Position numbers and translations under genes: made by a program. Under the pieces are notes generated by a model, which did not search any database, was not told the DNA's origin, and saw nothing but the letters and a program-made list of their open reading frames with translations. A stretch of DNA of 64,000 bases from Paralvinella palmiformis (taxonomy: Eukaryota; Annelida; Polychaeta; Terebellida; Alvinellidae), in NCBI GenBank assembly GCA_025642065.1, contig JAODUP010000435.1, positions 62,001 to 126,000 of the forward strand, written 5' to 3'. Each line of letters begins with the position of its first letter. Position 1 is the first letter of the stretch. Below are positions 51,965-63,752 of this stretch, one piece after another.

Positions 51965-52065
51965 ATTCGAATCCCAGTCATACCTATGCTTCCGGAATGT
52001 TTCATTGGGTAGTATCCCATTGGCCTAATGTATCAGGCATGACCAACTGCCGAGTCTAACAAAAT

Positions 52066-52383
52066 ATATAATAATGCATGTTTATATAACGCCAGAACCG
52101 GGTAAGCCTGTTCTGAGGCGCTGTATAGTATTAGTTATCCCTGACTCAGACCTGTTTCTACCCAGCACACATCTCAACTCCCAGCTGAACATACAACTCA
52201 TGCTGCCATTAAAGGCACCAAGCGTTACTCAAACACGTAGCCATCACGTTATGGCGTGTTTTCATTTTATGGATGAGTGTATGAAGTAGTCGCCTCATGT
52301 CAGCATTGCAGCTCCCGGAGCCTCGAACCCGCGACCGTTCGACTACGAGTCCAACGCTCTACATAACTGCGCTATCACGGCCA
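52066..52383 (-). mobile_element. SINE family B, copy 4 (best preserved)
   Basis: The minus strand reads GGCCGTGATAGCGCAGTTAT, GTAGAGCGTTGGACTCGTAG and CGGTCGCGGGTTCGAGGCTC, a clear tRNA-like promoter pair, followed by the family body and a TA-rich 3' end. It lies about 100 bases after family A copy 7, so this is a small SINE cluster. Confidence 0.88.
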
Positions 52384-52709
52384 ATACCATAGTTGATGAA
52401 CTTAGCCACGGAACTCGGCGACGAAAAGGCCGAAATGGGTTCAAAGGCGACAGAATCTGGAAATGTTGTAAACTAGAAAAAAGTAGCAATCGAAATATTG
52501 AAGGTGTCAGAAAATGTTTGATTTTGATAAGCTGACTAGTTCAATCAATTCACTTGTATAATTAAATTCCTTGCCATCGAACGTTATAGTAACGATGTGA
52601 GTAAAATTGTATATAGATTTTGGGTCCTGTGTATCCTTTGTTGGTTAACTAGCTATTGAAATGTGACACTAAGTGAACTTTTGTTGACGATCTTTCGCTC
52701 GAGCTCATT

Positions 52710-52745
52710 CACTGTGTGTGTGTGTGTGTGTATGTATGTCCCCCT

Positions 52746-52790
<45 letters not shown>
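52710..52790. repeat. (GT)n and (TA)n microsatellites
   Basis: A GT run and a longer TA run separated by about 20 unique bases. Confidence 0.93.
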
Positions 52791-52791
<1 letters not shown>

Positions 52792-53765
52792 ATAAGAAGT
52801 CTGGGATGCTCAGACAATCCGCTTTTCACGCATAGCGGGAAGTACGTAGCCTGCTTACAGAAAGCGGAAGCACATACAGAAAGTAAAATTTTACGCCTCA
52901 GCTCACAGTAAACTGCAAGTTCTTATTGTTCAGAGATAAGCTTATACATATGCCAGATAACTACTTTGACACCACAGCTTACAGTCAGTCGCAATTTTCT
53001 ATGATTCAAAAGAAACCTATACGCCACAACATTTCGACACCACAGATGCTGACCTCAGCTTCTTTCTGTGTTCGAATAGCTCAGATTTCCTACTTACTAA
53101 AGGGTGTGGAAAGAAATCCTACAGATACTCCATCCCAAATAATACTCAGACCACGGTAGTAAGCTAGGCCTTTTATTGGCATTCGGCGCGTCAACCAGCA
53201 AACAGCTTGAATTGTTCACGCGACAACACATGCTGTGTACACACTAGCCACATACAGAAGTAGCCGAATGACTAATCTAAAAATAAAGTAGCAATACTGC
53301 ATAATGGATTGTTACAGGACTAGAACGAAATATCGCCTCAAACCTGAGTAGATGTCATGATTTACTCAAACCTAACAGCTAATCATCTTACCTATACGTT
53401 CAACCCGTAGTGCACTTTTAATCACGTATAATTTGGAGCCCCTTGGTATATGCAGTTGGTGTGGTCGTATCTAAATTAAAGCGCCTATTCGCTTGACCTA
53501 TTTGATCTACTATCGAGAACAGCCGATTTCAGGCAGATGGCCGATACTGTGAATGATGCGTGGGGATTATAATAGCAATAGATTTAACAATTTTCCTGTA
53601 TGATTTTACCCTAATTACTCACAATAAGGGAAAACTCGCGGCTTTATACCCAAAAAGATGTTCTCCAGAATGGCAAACGGCCCCAGGAGAATAAATCGAC
53701 GAAAAACATTTTACACGACCCCATAAAAGGACAATAATATGAATACTACTTCATACATGGGAAAG

Positions 53766-54246
53766 CTAAACCAATAAAACATGTCATAAGACCAAAATAA
53801 CTTTCTTAAACCAATAAAACATGTCATAAGACCAAAATAACTTTCTTAAACCAATAAAACATGTCATAAGACCAAAATAACTTTCTTAAACCAATAAAAC
53901 ATGTCATAAGACCAAAATAACTTTCTTAAACCAATAAAACATGTCATAAGACCAAAATAACTTTCTTAAAACAATAAAACATGTCATAAGACCAAAATAA
54001 CTTTCTTAAAACAATAAAACATGTCATAAGACCAAAATAACTTTCTTAAAACAATAAAACATGTCATAAGACCAAAATAACTCTTAAACCAATAAAAAAT
54101 GTCATAAGACCAAAATAACTTTCTTAAAACAATAAAAAATGTCATAAGACCAAAATAACTTTCTTAAACCAATAAAACATGTCATAAGACCAAAATAACT
54201 TTCTTAAAACAATAAAAAATGTCATAAGACCAAAATAACTTTCTTA
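53766..54246. repeat. 40-bp minisatellite, twelve units
   Basis: The unit is TTAAACCAATAAAACATGTC followed by ATAAGACCAAAATAACTTTC. Early units are almost identical. Later ones change ACC to AAC and AACATG to AAAATG, and one unit lacks two or three bases. There are no spacers, so it is not a CRISPR array. Confidence 0.95.
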
Positions 54247-54575
54247 GTTTGGTATAATAAGAAATCTGGATGGAAATAGGTCATGGCATGGGCAATGTGT
54301 ATTTCAAGATATATATATATATATATAAACTGTGGCACTGGCTAAGATCATCAATAGAAAAACATCCTTAAATACTATGACTCCAAAAATATATAAAGTA
54401 CAATGTCTGTATTGCGGTCACCATTGGGACCGCATTAGAAGACATTAGACATCTGAACTTTAACTTCATTGAATGACGAAGATTGTTACTGAAATGAATG
54501 GAGCAAAAGAACATGTGAGTAATGGATAAACATTAAATCTGATAAAGGCTAAAATAAAATTGTAATCACGGACAC

Positions 54576-54606
<31 letters not shown>

Positions 54607-54908
54607 ATTACTAGTACATCGCATTGTAATAAATGATGTACGTGTACAAATTCATACAAATGATTTATTCTTGTTTTTTTAAGAATGAGGTGATAATGGT
54701 TTGTTTTGTTGTTGAGTTGATTAAGATATCACTTCCTGCAAGTCAGATTCGAATGTAACTGTTGTGTCACAGTTTTTAGTAAATCCTTTGTTCAAGAAAA
54801 ACTGTTTTATGCTGACATATGCACTACAGACCATGTTATAGCCACAAGCAACTGATATAATTCGACAATTTCTACGATTATCAGTCAAATTGTGTGTGTC
54901 TGTGTGTA

Positions 54909-54910
<2 letters not shown>

Positions 54911-54946
<36 letters not shown>

Positions 54947-55012
54947 CGTGTGTGTGCGCGCGCGCGTGTGTGTGTATTTGTATGGGCATGTGTGTGCGTG
55001 TGTGAGCGTGTT
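54911..55012. repeat. (TA)n followed by GT/GC-alternating sequence
   Basis: A TA run passes into about 60 bases of GTGCGTGTGTGCGCGCGC-type purine/pyrimidine alternation, a potential Z-DNA segment. Confidence 0.9.
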
Positions 55013-55484
55013 GGATAAAGTTGAAGCAACACTCTCAGTGAGAGTTTTTAGATCAAGAACTCTCCTATGTTGACATTACCATTATCTGTTGTTGAAGTTT
55101 TTGGGTCAAGCCGTTGACTTTTTATGGGTCACGTTATTGCAATTATCCTAAAGTTGTGACATTAAGGCCCCCTTAGTTCTATAACAGTGAGTCAACAGCA
55201 TGTTAGGGTCGCTTTTGGCCGAAATATCGATCTTTTATTGTATTTGATGAGTTTACTATCAGAGATCTACACCCATTCACCTCATTCAGCTCAATGATGT
55301 TATCGATCCGTGTAACGATTAAATGTATTGATTATTTGGTGACAATAACTTGCCTGTAGGATACAGTAGAGACTAGGAGAGCTAATAAATAGACATACTC
55401 CTATAGGCTCACGTAGAGTAATGCGCACACAAGGACACGCGACATATAATCGCTTAATAATCTCCAGCTTATGTATTGACAATC

Positions 55485-55730
55485 ACTCACTGACTCATCT
55501 ACTCACTGACTCCTTCAATGACTGTATCAGTGAATCACTTGTTCACTTGCTCACTGACTGACTGACTGTCTGCCTGTCTGTCTCTCTGTCTGTCTGTTTC
55601 GCTAATTGATTGACTGACTGACTGACTGACTGACTAAATGAATGAATGAATGACTAACTGACTCAGCGAATTACTGACTGAGTCAGCCACTTACTTGCCT
55701 ATTTAGCCAGTCATTCAGTCACTCATATAA
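55485..55730. repeat. Degenerate CTGA tetranucleotide repeat
   Basis: Many CTGACTGA, TGAATGAATGA and CTGTCTGTCTG units mixed with CACTCA-type variants over about 240 bases, an old decayed microsatellite. Confidence 0.85.
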
Positions 55731-56149
55731 CAACCCACATACCCACACACCCACAACTTGGGAGTCGGACCAAAATATCCGAAAAACATCGCCCAACAAC
55801 TTCCAACACTGACACAATACACACAACACAAAGGGATGTTAAACTATTGATTAATTCAACGTATATACTTCACCATACACAAGTTGATGTGGACGTTACA
55901 ACACACAGACAACATCTTCTGTGGTCAGCTGTCTTCCATCAGATGTAAACAAATCGATATTCGATAGATGGATGGACGTGTAGAGTTTAAATACACATTT
56001 CTCAAAATCAAATATACACATCAAATTAAACTATCTGTGATGGTGAAATACTGAGATTTATGCGATAATATTCAAATATACAACTCTGGAGCGGTGAGTT
56101 GTTTGTTTGACCTTGGCAGCGGTCACGCGTGGGACGTATTGATGAGAGT

Positions 56150-56250
56150 CCAATCCACAAGGAAATATATCACAAATACGGTCTTGAGTAGGATTCGAAC
56201 CCAGACTTGGAGATATGCTCTAACCACTTAGATATCACGGCGCCGCCACA
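56150..56250 (-). mobile_element. tRNA-like SINE head, other family
   Basis: On the minus strand GGCGCCGTGATATCTAAGTG, GTTAGAGCATATCTCC and TCTGGGTTCGAATCCTACTC form A- and B-box promoters. The acceptor stem does not close (no CGGCGCC 3' partner), so it is a SINE head and not a tRNA gene. The element continues with CTTGTGGATTGGACTCTCAT. Confidence 0.6.
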
Positions 56251-56889
56251 AAGTCGAAGTAAGCTGTACTTAAACCACAGACATGGAAAATACATAATTT
56301 GGGGGTGGGGTCGCTAGAAATATAGGATACGGAAATATGCCCGGAATTTCTCCCCCCCCCCCCCAGTCCAATGGATAGGGCACTTTTTTTGCGAAAGCTT
56401 AACTTATCATTTTATATATATGTTTACTAGTCAATAATTTTATTTGTATTATACCTGTGCAAAGCACGATTGTATACAGCCACCAATCACAAACAAACAC
56501 AACAGTGACATAGCCCATTAATAATTTATTAGCAATAATGCCGATATCTGTAAACGAACTCGGTGTGTGTTTGTGTGTGCGCATGTGTGCGTATGTATGT
56601 GTTTGTGTGTTTGTGTATGTGTTATGATAACTGCTACGTTTCAAATAAATACAGAAAAGATTATAGGCAAACTTAGTGTAATCAACACGATCACAGAGGC
56701 ATTTTCAGAAGTAACAAAACAGTCACGTCGAATAAAATAAGCGGAAAACCAAAAAATTGAAATAGTCGTAGAAATAGTTAAATGGTAGTCCAACTATTAT
56801 TCGTAATCTTCATAACTAGAAATCTTGCCTAGGGAATGGGCTAATAATATCGAACAGTTCAACTTTGTCTTAGGATGAATGCCGATTGA

Positions 56890-57200
56890 AGTAACTATTG
56901 TCTTTCGTCAATAGATCTGAATACGCCAACGTGCATGTCGTCTATAGGGTAACAGTTGATCTAATCCGCGATGTTCGCTGTTTTATCGTCACGGAGCAGA
57001 TGTTCTTCGAGCAGTTAATGGTAGAGCTGGGATTGGCAATATTATTTATGCACGCCAGCTGGCCAGTAACCGCGGTATTATTTACGAAGCCGTCCCCCTT
57101 CTGTCCGCCAAACGTCGTCGAGCAGAGGTTCTTTTTTCCCCCGCTTTAGAGGCGGAATAATGACGGAGAGTTGCCGGAAGGGAATTCTTCTTGTTTCATG
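56890..57200. promoter_or_regulatory. Candidate enhancer (CpG-rich, AT-motif containing)
   Basis: Non-repetitive with many CpG. It includes ATTATTTATGC (57038-57050 region), the CAGCTG E-box core in GCCAGCTGGCCAG, and TATTATTTACG soon after. Such mixed homeodomain/E-box content is common in conserved enhancers; this is inference. Confidence 0.3.
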
Positions 57201-57446
57201 TTAGATGTTAATTTTTGTGATAACGTAACCATAAAAGTCGTTTGCCAAATCTGCGCAACATCACGTTAACTATGACGAGCTATATATATAACGGTTGGTC
57301 GACGGAAGGCTTTAGCCGTCATAACGTGTCCATACGTTAAACTAGGCGTTTTATTAATGTCTCGTTCACTTTACTGCATTATGATTTGGGGAAACTGAAT
57401 CTGGCCTCTTCCATTCCCTTCATATATATTTGCTGCTACATATTTA

Positions 57447-57448
57447 CG

Positions 57449-57521
<73 letters not shown>

Positions 57522-57532
57522 TATATATATAA
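57447..57532. repeat. (CT)n(TA)n microsatellite
   Basis: A CT run followed by a TA run with a short phase break near 57515. Confidence 0.95.
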
Positions 57533-57896
57533 CTATCTACTTACCTTTATATTTATCTGTCAATTTCTATTTATCTATCCCATCTTTCTTTATATTTCTC
57601 TCTTATCTAAAATGTTCTGTTTTTTCTTAATTTATTTGTATTCTTAACTTTATTCCTTTTTTTTCTTCTTCTATGTATCTATCTGTTTGTGGGTCGGTCT
57701 ATCTAAGTACTAATTTTCTTTCTATCTGTCAATTTTTTCTTAATTTTCCTGTTTCTCTTTTTTTTCTGTTTGTCTGTCCATCCGCCGATGAGTATGTCTC
57801 TATGTTTATCTGTTGCTCTCCATTTTGCCGTCAACCTACAACATGGAATTGGATTTTGTTCCGGTTTGTCCGTATTATGTTGCGTTTGAATTCTCT

Positions 57897-57898
57897 CT

Positions 57899-57953
<55 letters not shown>

Positions 57954-58044
57954 TCTCTCTCTCTCTCTCTATTTATCTATCTATCTATCTATCTATATCT
58001 ATCTATCTATCTATCTGTGTATCTATCTATCTCTCTCTCTCTCA

Positions 58045-58100
<56 letters not shown>
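57897..58100. repeat. (CT)n(TATC)n(CT)n(AC)n compound microsatellite
   Basis: About 200 bases of four simple repeats in succession. The long open frames translating it to Ser-Leu, Tyr-Leu-Ser-Ile and Thr-His runs are artefacts. Confidence 0.96.
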
Positions 58101-58319
58101 TCCGCTGTATCATAGTTGAGTAGCACTAAAGGTCAACTTTTCAGAATACCTACAAATCAGCCAATAAACAGTTGACAGAGTTATCGCCGATGTAGACACA
58201 CATATCAAAACGGCTACTCTCACGAAAGAACAAATACGGCTTCCATTAGTTTGTACAGTCCGCCTGTACGTTCTTCATATATTCCCTAGTGTCTCCCAGC
58301 AGACCATTGTCCATAATGA

Positions 58320-58920
58320 CAACGCTCGTAAACAACATGCTGCTAGGCGCCCCTAAACCACTCGCCGTCAACGCCGAGCAGTTCGGCAAAGGGAATGGGT
58401 GGGCATGGATTTCGGGGCGAAGGTCTTCCTAGAAACGATCGCAGATTAAAGTCTTCGCCGTCTTCGAAACAAAGTATCGTCCATTCGTCACGCGCTAATC
58501 CGAAATTCAATTCTTCGTCTCCGCCGCCTGCACCGGGGCAGCCCTGAGTTGTCCGTCCTGTTGCATTACGGCCGATAGGCAAACAAAACCCACCGGCGGA
58601 CACTTCCTCGCAGCTGGTTGTCGTAAATCATGGCATAAAACGGCTGAGAAGTGACCAGAACCGAATGACGGCAGCGCCTTTCAGCGGGATGGCGATAAAT
58701 CTGGCCACGGCCTATTGTGCTGCCCTTGTAGTCAGCCATTACTGCTGGAGGAGACGAGATTTAACGAGAGAGTCACACAGAAAGCGCGCATTGAGTCGGC
58801 GCGCCAGATCACGTGCCCGTTCACTTCCGCTATCGCTATCGCTTCCTCCGTTTCCGGCTTTCGGGTGGAATTCCTACTGATGGCGGCGTTGGTCTGCGGG
58901 GAAGCGTCGATGTGTGTTAT
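58320..58920. promoter_or_regulatory. CpG island-like block
   Basis: About 600 bases of GC-rich, CpG-rich, non-repetitive sequence between two microsatellite fields. It has a weak open frame on the + strand from 58665 (71 codons) and on the minus strand (58603-58343), neither with a known domain. Best read as a promoter or enhancer of a neighbouring gene. Confidence 0.45.
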
Positions 58921-58926
58921 TTTTGT

Positions 58927-59029
58927 GCGTATGTGTGTGTGTGTTTGTGCGTTCGTGTGTGTGCGTTCGTGTGTGCGTGTATTTGTTTGTTTATTTGTTT
59001 GTTTGTTTGTTTATTTGTTTGTTTGTTTG

Positions 59030-59113
<84 letters not shown>
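58927..59113. repeat. (GTTT)n and (GTGC)n microsatellite
   Basis: GT-rich variable units pass into GTTT repeats (58982-59028), then more than twenty GTGC units (59029-59113). The GTGC block is an alternating purine/pyrimidine tract. Confidence 0.96.
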
Positions 59114-59385
59114 TTAGTGTAAATATGGGGATTTGAAGCTATGTGATCTCTGCTACGTGTATCCTATAATGCTGCTGTGTTATTTCATTTTTTTCACAAT
59201 CACTCAACTATATGAATAGTTACAACAACAACAAGTACAACAACAACAACAACTATAATAATAATAATAATAGCTTTAACTGTTGCAACAACTACAACAC
59301 TACCATCATCAACAACAACACCCTTTATAGCAATCCAAATACCAACAATACTAGCAACAGCAAAAATAGCCATAGCAACAAACAA

Positions 59386-59713
<328 letters not shown>

Positions 59714-59729
59714 GATAAAGAACAACAGT

Positions 59730-60323
59730 ATTATTATTATTATTAGTAGTAGTAGTAGTAGTTGTAGTAGTAGTAAAATCCTTTCTGATATTATTATTAA
59801 GATAAACAATTGGTCTAGTAATAGCACTAATAGTTGTTATTATAATATTAATGGTGTTTGTGTCGTGGTTATTGTTGTTGTTGTTGTCGTTAGGTTGTGA
59901 TAAATATTCAATATAGCTATTTTATGGCTATATTTATCATATGATGGACCAAATGGGCCAAGTGATAGGCAACAAATAGTAGTACTAGTAGTAGTGGGAG
60001 AAGTAATAGTAGTAGGGGTAGTATAAGTAATAGTAGTAGTAGTAGTAGTAGTAGTAGTAGCAGCAGTACTAGTAGTAGTAGTAGCAGCAGTACTAGTAGT
60101 AGCCATATTTATCACACGATGGGCCTAATAGTAGTAGGATAAATAATAATAGTAGTGATAGTAGTAGTACTAGTGGTAGTGACATCATCATCATCATCAT
60201 TATCATCACCATCGTATTTAGCAACAACAAGATCATTATTAGAAACAGAAATATTATTGTGTCACCACCATTATCACCATTATTATCATCATCGTCACCG
60301 CGACCATCACCAACACCATCATC

Positions 60324-60367
<44 letters not shown>

Positions 60368-60370
60368 TTT
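59730..60370. repeat. Trinucleotide repeat field (TAG/TTA/TCA)
   Basis: Clusters of TATTAT, TAGTAG, GTTGTT and finally ATCATC repeats with short unique gaps. A GATGGACCAAATGGGCC-like string occurs at 59942 and, in part, at 60117 (GATGGGCC), suggesting local duplication. Confidence 0.9.
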
Positions 60371-60568
60371 TGAACTATTAAATCTATCACATTATTAGCA
60401 AAACGAAAAACGATATCATATAGAATCAGCTCCAGCAATAAAGCCATATCTGACCATGACAACAAGAGCCTCTCCTAACTCAGCCAGCTGTCATAGCTTT
60501 GTTTTCTTCTGTATATAAGTCTGTTGTGGTGCCCTATAATGGCTATTCTACACCAAGGTCAATGGAGG

Positions 60569-60569
<1 letters not shown>

Positions 60570-60609
<40 letters not shown>
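60570..60609. repeat. (CT)n microsatellite
   Basis: A pure CT run of about 40 bases. Confidence 0.95.
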
Positions 60610-60612
<3 letters not shown>

Positions 60613-62599
60613 ACACACTCACGACGATCCAGTACCATGACGGGAGAGTTCATTTACATCGATGATGAGGTCAGGGCTACTCTGATGCCGGCCAAGAGCC
60701 GACGAAGAACGTGTTATGACGAGCTGCCTTCCACACGATCCGCCAACGAACATGTCCTCGGGACATGCTACTCTAACTGACACAGCATTAAGGACGAATA
60801 TTATCAGGATACAGCTGGACGGGATATCTAAATCAATATCTGGATCAGTACAATTTGGCCACGTATCGCATTTGCCGACGAGGGGACGATAATAACTCGT
60901 GGCGATTGACCAAACGCGACGATATCACAGAGAAGAACGAATTCCAGTTCAGACCTTTCGGTATATTTCGTTTTTCTTTTTCTTTTGGGGGAGGTAATTT
61001 TGAAAGTTCCCCAGCTGGGAATTATCTCTTAGAGTTTCCGTTATCCGGGACGTGACAGTGCTCAGCAATGATTATAATGCTCAAAGCAGGTAACACGGGA
61101 AAAGTTTGGGTTATACTAACATAAATTGCCATCATTAAACCTTAATTACGTGGATCACCAAGCTACTTCTAATCAACAAATTCGTCCAAATTCGAATGTA
61201 GCACGCCACATGAAAGGATTTGTTCACAGATGAAACTTAGGCTGATTCGAATTATCCCAGACTCCGATATTCGTTGTCTAGGCGTGCTATCCTCCGGCTA
61301 TTGTTCTCATCTGCTAAGAGAGCTCGCGAGAGGAAATAGGAGCCCTGGCATATCCCATCAAATACACGACTGGTGCTGTCCTCGCCAGTGCCCCAGCGTA
61401 GACCCATCAACGGCCTCATGACAGCAACAGTACGGGCCAACAGAAGGCCAAGACAGCCCCAGTGACGGGAAGAGAGAGAGAACGGGAGGGAGCTTGCCGC
61501 AAAAGCCTCGCTTCTGTCCGCTGTCATCTCCAGAGACTTGCTTAAGCTGACTGGGCATCGAGAAGGGAAACAAGACCAATGGCGAACTTGTCACTATCTA
61601 CTTATCGTCGTGGCTACTTCTGTGGACTGTACGCCAGCCACCAGTGAGGAATATGCGCTGCCTGTGGTGGCCGTCCAGGTTCGGCCTCCCTGATGATCAA
61701 CCCTGATGTAATCACGGGCTCGCCGAAGTCACGGATAGTCGTGTTGTGCCTGGCGTCGATTTCGCGCAATCGCCGCCGACAAAGGCGGAGCGGGTGTCAT
61801 AGGCCCTTTGCCCTTTGTTGTTGCTCGGCGCTTCATTGCTTAAGCGCAGGACGAAATGGCGATTGCGGGCAAGTACGAAGTGGGTATAGTGCCGAATGGC
61901 GCCGCTAATGGAAAACTGCGGCATAGAACGGATATATACACAGAGAATAGCATTTAGAATAAGTGACTTATATACAATGGCATAAGGGGAATACGTTAGG
62001 GATATACATACTGGCTGAATAACACGATATTGTGATACGATATGGGAATATGACGATATTGGAAACAATACGATAGCCTCGTTTATGGATTAATGTGGTA
62101 AGGTTTGTTATCCTACACACACACACACACACACACAAACACCTTAATACACACATACATTAAACAAATCACCGCTTCCCCCCACACCAAACTTCGAACC
62201 CAAGTGGACACCCAACCCCCCAAGCACACACACCAACGTTGATGATTTTCATCACATTATAGTATTAATGTCATACTTAGTAACTATGTATGTTTGCGTG
62301 TGCGTGTGTGTGTGCGCGTGGGTGCGTGAATACAAAGGTATATGTGTATTTACGTTACCAATAATGTCTATATAGATGAATATTTTGGTATTTGCGGGAC
62401 AATTCGCAGTTGGGTAAGAGTGAGCTTTTATGTTGATTACGTACGCATACGAATACGCATGCACGCATTTAGACATGCATGGCTATCCAGAAGTCTCCAT
62501 CACACGCCATTATAGATGATATCCTGTCATTAACGTTCCATTAACTATCAGCATCCACTGATGGACCGATGTCCTGTTATCACACACCATCTTCGTCCA

Positions 62600-63170
62600 C
62601 TGACACGTCCTTAAGATGGTCCTATCTCGAAAGTGCTTCATTTCGACGTTCGCCAACCTGAACTCAGCTTTAAAGCGTTCATCTGTTGAACGACACTTGC
62701 CTATATATTATCACGCAGATGAACATATCCGTCGATATACCCATTACACCACTCACCCATGGCCACAGCATGACGTCAGTAGCCTGCGATGTGTGATTTC
62801 CTCTGCCAGCTGTACAATAGCCGACACCTGATTAGTTCCACTCTGAAGCTGATCCATTGTATCTGCATTGATTAATCTCTGCCGGGGAATTTCCTGCGCA
62901 GCCAAGATATGAGGAGTATACGTTCATGCTGTGGGACCATGTTCCCTGTTCCGATTCCGTCCTGTGTACTCGGATCGACGGAAGCCGGTTGTGTCGATGC
63001 AGAACGAACGACTGTGAGAATTGCAAGGTGACGAAGCGATCGGTGCGATTTGTGCCACGGTCCCAATCGGTGTCAATGCTATGTGTCGCCACGGTGGTGC
63101 TGGTGAAATCGACCCATTATTATACGCAGTGACAGTCGGTATCATCTCGTATTGTGGGTCCTTCATTCAA
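62600..63170. promoter_or_regulatory. Candidate regulatory block with CRE and kappaB-like sites
   Basis: It contains a perfect palindromic TGACGTCA (62771-62778), a GGGGAATTTCC kappaB-like site (62884-62894), TTGATTAATC nearby and many CpG. The block is repeat-free and GC-balanced. Open frames on both strands are short and mutually overlapping. Confidence 0.35.
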
Positions 63171-63577
63171 TTTAAAATAACTCTGTCTTGCGTCGGAGGA
63201 TGCCTAATATAAACAAAACGGATTAATTCAAGCATGTCCGGGATATACACTAATGAATATATATCGTTTTAGTGGTTGAGCATTACATCAGCAACTGATC
63301 AATCTATCAACAAATGGTTGCCATATGAGTGTTTTCATCGGAGACTAAATTAGTCGGTCACCCACAGCCACAAAGCGTATCCCCAAAGTGCCGAACAGTT
63401 GGATACACTGCTTCCTAATATTCCTAATATAATTGACACTACATTAATCTGTGTTTAAATAATCAGTAAGAACAGTTAGTAGCATTCTGAGGTAGTGTTG
63501 CTTCCGTCTACATGTCTCATCTGAGCATTCCATTTCCATGGAATACGCCAATTGTCTGTAAATGCAAATGTAAATAT

Positions 63578-63752
63578 TGCTGTTTTACTGGCCACTTTTC
63601 TGAATGAAATAGACTAAATGGGCCGAGCGTTCTACAAAAGTAATGAGGCAAAGTGAAAGATGAAACATCCTTCTGACATAGCCCGGCCGGGGTTTGAATT
63701 CAGGTGTTATTGATGTGTGGCCAATCGCGCTACCAGTTAGGCCATCACGAGC
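63578..63752 (-). mobile_element. Family A SINE, minus-strand diverged copy 8
   Basis: Read on the minus strand it has GTGATGGCCTAACTGGTAGC (A-box), TTCAAACCCCGGC (B-box region), ATGTTTCATCTTTCACTTTG and CGCTCGGCCCATTTAG, then AAAAGTGGCCAGTAAAAC. Order and spacing match the plus-strand copies. Confidence 0.78.

Larger units (their letters stand above)
49331..57400. other. Downstream intergenic region, no gene recognised
   Basis: Apart from the listed palindrome, SINEs, 40-bp minisatellite, TA/GT runs and a degenerate CTGA repeat at 55485-55730, the stretch is AT-rich unique sequence. Open frames here are short, lack domains and often consist of repeat-encoded residues. Confidence 0.6.

Noticed and set aside
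53766..54246. CRISPR array
   Set aside because: Units are head-to-tail without unique spacers, the context is an animal genome and no cas genes exist. The same holds for the 29-bp and 38-bp arrays.
56150..56250. Intact tRNA gene on the minus strand
   Set aside because: A- and B-box are good, but the acceptor stem does not pair and the sequence continues as a repeat. The same reasoning excludes the heads at 11455, 17480, 23985, 37634 and 52300.
57673..58119. Long open frames encoding Ser-Leu, Tyr-Ile and Thr-His runs (also 13-342, 32418-32669, 58715-59136, 59351-59827, 59840-60373)
   Set aside because: They are translations of CT, TA, AC, GA, GTGC and trinucleotide microsatellites, open in several frames at once and without domains.
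61230..63212. Many overlapping 60-118-codon frames on both strands
   Set aside because: High GC makes random frames longer. They overlap on opposite strands, lack domains and show no consistent splice structure; treated as possible regulatory DNA instead.
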